This document shows, piece by piece, positions 58,886 to 64,000 of a stretch of DNA of 64,000 nt. Each line of letters starts with the position of its first letter. Position 1 is the stretch's first letter. The stretch lies in the NCBI RefSeq assembly GCF_024713975.1, contig NC_091100.1, forward strand, positions 18,558,001 to 18,622,000, given 5' to 3'. A program made the translations under genes and the position numbers. Under the pieces are notes generated by a model. That model saw nothing but the letters and a program-made list of their open reading frames with translations. It did no database searches and was not told where the DNA came from. This DNA comes from Paralichthys olivaceus. Its lineage: Eukaryota > Chordata > Actinopteri > Pleuronectiformes > Paralichthyidae.

Positions 58886-60842
58886 GTTTAAAAATGTGTG
58901 GTCCGGTTTGGTTCATGTTAAAATCACATCATGAAAGAAGAATGTCCCAATGAAGCTGCCAGGGCTGAAAAACGAAACTACTGCAGTAGGTGCATCATGT
59001 GGAACATCCATGTTAAGTGCCTTTGAGTGCCTTTTAAAAGCTCAGTACAAATAAAATGTATTGTTATTACCATTGATGTATTTGTTTTGATTTTCAAACC
59101 ATGGGCATGTGTGGTTCCTGCTGGCCCGGGCGAACCGGGCAGCCGCCCGGGGGTGGCATTTTTTCATTTGTCACGTGGGGGGCGGCACAAGCACTTAGAA
59201 AAAAACCAAGCCAAAGTCTCCAGATGTTCACAGTTTGTCCTTTTACTAAAGCAAAACGGGCTGTTTAACTTTTTTCAAAGCATATTTTAAGTTATAACAT
59301 ATTTATTAAATTATTACTCCTGTATCATGAAAAGTAATCTTCAGTGTTGCGTTGAATTGCAGCATCGACTGTTCACAGCTCCCTTACTGGAACTCATCAC
59401 TTTCATGTGTGCTTCCGCGCAGGCGTAAAAAAGGTCGGTGGTAATAGTCTGTGTGAGTCAGTCCAACGCTACCTGAGCCAAATGTTACGTTGGATACAAC
59501 AGTGCCAGAGAGTCCATGTGTCTCATCCTTTGGGCCAGCCTATGGCCAGTAACAAAATGATTAGTGTTTCACTCTGCCAAAATTAACTAATGAAAGAATG
59601 AAATAGAATAAACACTTAAAAAATAAATAAAGTTTTGCTCTATGTTCCTATATAAAAAAGACATAGAGTGACCCACAGTTATGCGTTTTAAGGCCTTTCT
59701 TGGCTGTAGCTGTGACGCAGTGGCAGTGTAATGAGGGGCTTATCTGTTGAGAATGCTTCTTCACTGAACGGTCAGCGGATGTTTACCATTGTCTCATTTC
59801 CTTCAGGGAAATGAGCTCATGCTGCTCCTTATAATAAACATGAGGCAAACAGCAGCACATCATCAGTTAAATATGTGTGCAGTTTAGTAGTTTCATTGAG
59901 AAATAATCACATACTTTGTGAGAAAAAATTTGTTTACAAAATCCATGAGACTATATCAGTGTTTTCTAACATTATTTATTAATGACTCAACTGCCTCTCA
60001 CAAGCCCTGAAGAAATGTGTACAAGTACAACTAGGGATGCAGGTTTCATTAAGAAACTCCAAACAGTAAAAGAGTGTAAAGAAAACAAAGAAAGAAGAAA
60101 CAAGTGTTGGGTTTCATACCATTTGTTTACTGTCAGCACTAAATTCACATGGCTCTGATATTCTTATGTGTCAAAACTTAATGCAGAAAAGGCCAAAATA
60201 AAATAATTCAGGGACATTCTCAACAGGAAAAAGTTGTGTGTCAACACTACAGCTACATCCATACTAAAACAATTTTATTTAAAAACAGCAATTTCAAATT
60301 ACAACAATCTCTGACAGAATTTTGGCTTCATATCAGTTTTAATCCCTGTTCATAGTTACATGCCTGAAAATGAAAATCCTGTGACCACTCACATACACTG
60401 ACGTGCACATGCTGGTGTAAACAGATTGCTTGAACAATAGCTCATCTTCTACACATGTAAGCAGTTGTAGCATTGTAACTGAATTTCACAATAGCAAAGA
60501 CAAGAGTGTCAGCAACACTTTTAATTTACTGTCCATCTTAAATTCTGGTAGCCGAGGCTAACTGCGGTTGATTTTATCCGGAAGGGTGTCATGTGATATG
60601 ACCCTGACAAATCAGCAAAGGCTATGCTATGCTTTGACTGAAAAAACTAAATCAGCAAGTGCTTGTGAGTGTCGAAGTCATCATTTCCAAACTGCTCCGT
60701 TTTAGCAGCTTTAAAACTGCGCAGTAGTGTGGAGTTTGTTTCAAACTAAAACATAGTTGTGTGGATGTAGAACAAAACTATTATTCCGTGTCACATACTG
60801 CAGACAGATGAATGAGTCCTTGTTGCTATAGCCTCCCCTAAG
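58886..60842. other. Region between the two GIMAP genes
   Basis: Contains a GC-rich patch at about 59120-59190 with inverted gcccggg/cccgggc blocks, probably a repeat fragment. A tttatt at 60274-60279 (AATAAA on the minus strand) is a possible, unproven end site for the minus-strand GIMAP. No further gene is seen. Confidence 0.5.
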
Positions 60843-63066
60843 TTATATTGGAGAAGATGTTTTTGATTTGCATCTTATGCCCTTCCATATGCATAGGGCA
60901 GCTAAACCACACAACACCCCCAGAACAAGCACAGGACCTCCCAGAGCCAGAGCCACGGTGGTGTTAGCACTAACTGCTATAACCATGCCGGCTAACAACA
61001 ATATGATCGCCGCGGCTGAAGCCACACGTATGTTCTTCTTTTTGACCGTTTCCTCTTTTTGTCTCTCTTCCTGTTTCTTCTCCCTCTCCTCATCCCACCT
61101 TTTCCTTTCCTCCTCTTTCTTCACCTCCTCTTCCTGTATCTTCCGCTCCTCCTCTTCTCTCAGCTTCCTCTGGGCCTTTTCATACATCTCATTAGTGTAG
61201 TGTTTCCCGCCGTTGTCCTGTATCATTTCCTTGATCATGGTGATCAACTCTGTGACCTGTACGCGGTCGTCTGCATCATTGTTGTTGAAGGCGTGGTATC
61301 TGCGTCCAAATGTAATCGAGAGTCTCCGTAGCTCCTTGCACTCCTTCAGAGCATTGTCGGCCTTAGCCTGGTCTTTACATGTAAACAGCATGATAGTGTA
61401 CATAGAGGCATCATCTCCAAAGTTATTCTGGATCCACTTCACAGCATTTCTTTCCTCCTCGGTGAACCTCACACCAAGCCTGATCACCAGCAGGAAGGCG
61501 TGAGGGCCGGGCACAGACATCTTGACACATTCCTCTATTCTGGTTTTCAACTCTTCCTCTGTGATGCCTGTATCAAACAGACCGGGAGTGTCAATCACCT
61601 GGACCACAGTCCCGTCCACCTCCCCGCTCTGGGTCTCACAGTGTTTAGTCACAGACATGGGGCTCGGGTCCTCTTTGAAGGCAGCTCTCCCTAGGATGGT
61701 GTTTCCGGTTGCACTCTTCCCTGATCCGGTCTTGCCCACTAGGACGATCCTCAAGCCTCCAGACAAATCTGAAGCTGTAACAACAGAAGCTAAACACATA
61801 AGGGCCCATTGTTAAACTTGCTGTGTCCCAATTCAGGGACCACCTGCTTACGAGGCAGCATTTGAAGTATGATTGCTTCACAGCAATGTGACTTGGCTGT
61901 CCCATTTCGAAGGCTCCTTTTAACGTGACAGACAAATGTATAATTTTATCCCTGAGAAACGAAGGCTCAAACTTGTGGATCCTTCTTGGGTCTACCAATC
62001 CCATGATCCATTGTGCTTCAGTGAGGATCCGTTTTAAGAGATAATGATGAAAAGACGTATCATCTTTACACTTTTAAATGTACCAGGTTCAACTGAACAG
62101 CTAACGGTTCACATGTTAAAAAAGTGGTGTCCAAACTTTCTTAGTGTGTCCAGCTGCAGGTCTGTTGGCAACAGCAGTAAGGGCGGGACAAGCTGGTGAC
62201 ACAGATCACAGAAATCCTCTATAGACCAGACTCAATTCAGTTCAGCCTACTTGATCTTCAAGTATCCATCATTTCTGTGATTATTTTATTTTATTTCAAA
62301 ATAGATTGTGCGCATTATCAAATAAGTGCATCCCGTTGGCTAGACCTTAAAGATATACACAGTGTGTTTTAAGGAGAAACACAAAATGTCAAACATTAAT
62401 TGAGGAAGATGGGCAACTGGAACCAGAATCTGTTTCCAAACCAGTTTTTGATACTAAGCACTGTATGTTTTGAGTTTATTAATAACTTGAGGACACTGGT
62501 AACTGCACTACACTCCTTATAAAATGCAAAAATCAATAAATAATTACATGCTGTGCAGATTTTTTATTAGTCACTAACATGCCATCTAAACACCTCAAAG
62601 AATCTCGTAATACTATAGAGAAGAATAAACCCATGGACATTATACTGATGAGGAAACTTTAATAAAGCCATTAATTTCAATGCCATTAATATCAATGAAG
62701 CCTTATAAAAACATGTTGTTATAGAAAGTGGTCAACAGATGTATGACAGTATGTGCATTTACTGAGATTTCATGAGGAGAGACAATGAATGAGCTTACCG
62801 TCAAAGTTATTGAGACCACACCCATCAGACCAAGGTACATATTTCTGCTTCTTTTCCCGCAGTGGTATTTCTGCCAAATGAAATTACACAGATGAGACAC
62901 AACAATTATTCCCAATTACTATTATCAATGACTAGATTTTGTTCTGCTTCTCTTTTATGCCTCTTTTCAGTATTACAGAAAACATTACATCTCATAATAA
63001 TCAGAGGATGGACGAAGTGTTATTTTTTAAACATTAGATTAGATAGGTTGTTTTACCTTCAGCCAT
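60843..63066 (-). CDS. GIMAP/AIG1-family GTPase with C-terminal membrane helices
   Basis: Minus-strand exons 63057-63066 (ATG GCT GAA G) and 60843-61774 join in phase 1 and encode 313 aa. An extra in-frame exon at 62799-62870 would make it 337 aa (separate entry). In the 313-aa numbering, G1 GKTGSGKS is at 17-24 and G3 DTPG at 65-68, followed by the AIG1 stretch KMSVPGPHAFLLVIRLG and LFTCKD as the G4 equivalent. Residues about 203-251 are a highly charged E/K/R helix, likely coiled coil. Residues about 254-300 are strongly hydrophobic with two probable membrane helices, then a basic tail. This architecture is usual for membrane-anchored GIMAPs on ER, Golgi, lysosome or lipid-droplet membranes; which one cannot be told. 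The start used is the first in-frame ATG with a clean donor (gaaggtaaaac). A longer frame starting in the intron (61799) is contradicted by the acceptor gttgttacag. It is tail to tail with the plus-strand GIMAP, 2 kb apart. Confidence 0.88.
61775..62798 (-). other. Intron of the minus-strand GIMAP
   Basis: AT-rich intron of 1,024 bases if the cassette exon is used (1,282 bases if it is skipped). It contains no other exon that I can support. Confidence 0.5.
62799..62870 (-). CDS. Candidate symmetric cassette exon of the minus-strand GIMAP
   Basis: On the minus strand, tttcatttggcag ends just above 62870 and GTAAGCTC starts just below 62799, giving an exon of exactly 72 bases. Inserted between the phase-1 junctions of exons 63057-63066 and 60843-61774 it keeps the reading frame with no stop. 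It adds 24 residues including LREKKQKYVPWSDGCGLNNF, placed before the G1 motif. Both splice sites are strong, length is a multiple of three, and the phase fits on both sides. Together these favour a constitutive or alternative exon over chance. It could also be an alternative 5' exon. RNA evidence is not available. Confidence 0.6.
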
Positions 63067-64000
63067 TACTTTGGATCAATCCCTTCCCGTTCCCAGGTGG
63101 TCAACTGTGCTGCTCCAGGCTGCTGTTGTGGACTCAGACCAGCTCTGCCGCTCCACTTTCTGGGAAACTTCTGGAGCCTGGCCGGTACTCAGGGGGCTTC
63201 CTATTTCCTTGTATTGTCTTTAGTTTACATCTGAAATGTGCATCCCCAGAGGGACTGCCGGCAGCTCTCTAAATATGCTGCATGTGTTGGTCCATGAATG
63301 GCTGTTATATTTTAAAAAGTGCAGCTTGAGAACAGCATTCAAGCTCTTTTACTGATAAATATAATGATGGGTCACTATAAACACATAATGAAGCCAGGTT
63401 GTTGATAAGGGACAGAAACAAGAAAACCTCTAGAGTACATCCCATCCCCCCATTGTTGATGTCTCCTCCCATAAAAGCCAAAATGTTTCGACTCCATTTG
63501 CCCGACCTGAATACAACCTTTTCACTTCCACCCATTAAATATCTTTAAATATCCACATCAAATAAATCTTTAAGGTTCCAGCTAACTCAATAAAAAAAAT
63601 GGATACGCTTGTAATAGGTGGATTTTCTGCCCTGAATAATATAGTTATATTTTTATAAAGAAATATTTAAACATTTTAAACACAGATACTTCTAACATGG
63701 TTGATGTTTGGTGTTCTGAGAACTGATGTTTCCCTAAATTCCAATAACAGATTTGATGTTTCTGTAAGTCAGAAAATACTTTCAGTTTCAGGTTGAGCCA
63801 TCACATTTTGCCTCTTCTGAATCTTCCTCATCACATGTCAAATGCACAATTAAGTACACATATCCATAGTACAACCACAAACCAGCATCCATGTGCTCCA
63901 CTTATTGACATTAGAAGACATGAGGAGTAATATGCGCCAATACCACAAAATACAATGTCATTCATTTCCGCCTCCTCTCTGATCCTCTCGTCCTGTTCCT
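63067..64000. other. Upstream flank of the minus-strand GIMAP
   Basis: Presumed 5' UTR and promoter just above 63066, then intergenic sequence to the window end. No TATA box near the start and no further gene are recognised. Confidence 0.45.

Noticed and set aside
61775..61799. Start of the minus-strand GIMAP at 61799 (MCLASVV...)
   Set aside because: A clean acceptor (gttgttacag) falls at 61775 and a matching phase-1 ATG exon exists at 63057-63066, so these residues are intronic.

Overview
The window looks like nuclear DNA of a ray-finned (teleost) fish, probably a percomorph. The reasons are split genes with GT-AG introns, long AT-rich non-coding stretches, many (CA)n microsatellites, fish-type interspersed repeats (hAT-like and TTAA-flanked MITEs, SINE/LINE tails, a decayed piggyBac) and AIG1/GIMAP immune GTPase genes. 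The exact species cannot be read from the sequence.

Layout. Positions 1-40,100 hold no gene I can recognise. This stretch has microsatellites, degenerate mobile elements, a dead PGBD4-like piggyBac transposase (about 5.4-6.6 kb) and one isolated exon-like open stretch (7,541-7,748, minus). The minus strand from 50,780 to 40,160 carries a complete 11-exon slc25a10 gene for the mitochondrial dicarboxylate carrier (286 aa). All its splice sites are canonical, and a CpG-rich promoter region lies at about 50.6-51.2 kb. Its first intron (about 5.8 kb) contains a 130-base CA repeat, a TTAA-flanked MITE and two direct copies of an unidentified repeat. Its seventh intron contains repeats with nuclear-receptor DR1-like sites.

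An apparently intronless claudin gene is on the minus strand at 55,667-54,999. Two GIMAP-family GTPase genes follow, tail to tail: a two-exon gene on plus (57,911-58,844, 282 aa) and a larger gene on minus (63,066-60,843) that ends in two membrane helices. In the minus gene I find a previously unlisted, perfectly symmetric 72-base exon (62,799-62,870) that would insert 24 residues after residue 3 (313 aa without it, 337 aa with it).

The genes do not form a pathway. slc25a10 is a metabolic carrier of the mitochondrial inner membrane, the claudin is a tight-junction protein, and the GIMAPs are membrane-associated immune GTPases. No wholly new system is evident. The most useful leads are the GIMAP cassette exon, the repeat-derived DR1 sites in slc25a10, the inverted MITE pair around the slc25a10 promoter, and the orphan exon at 7.6 kb.
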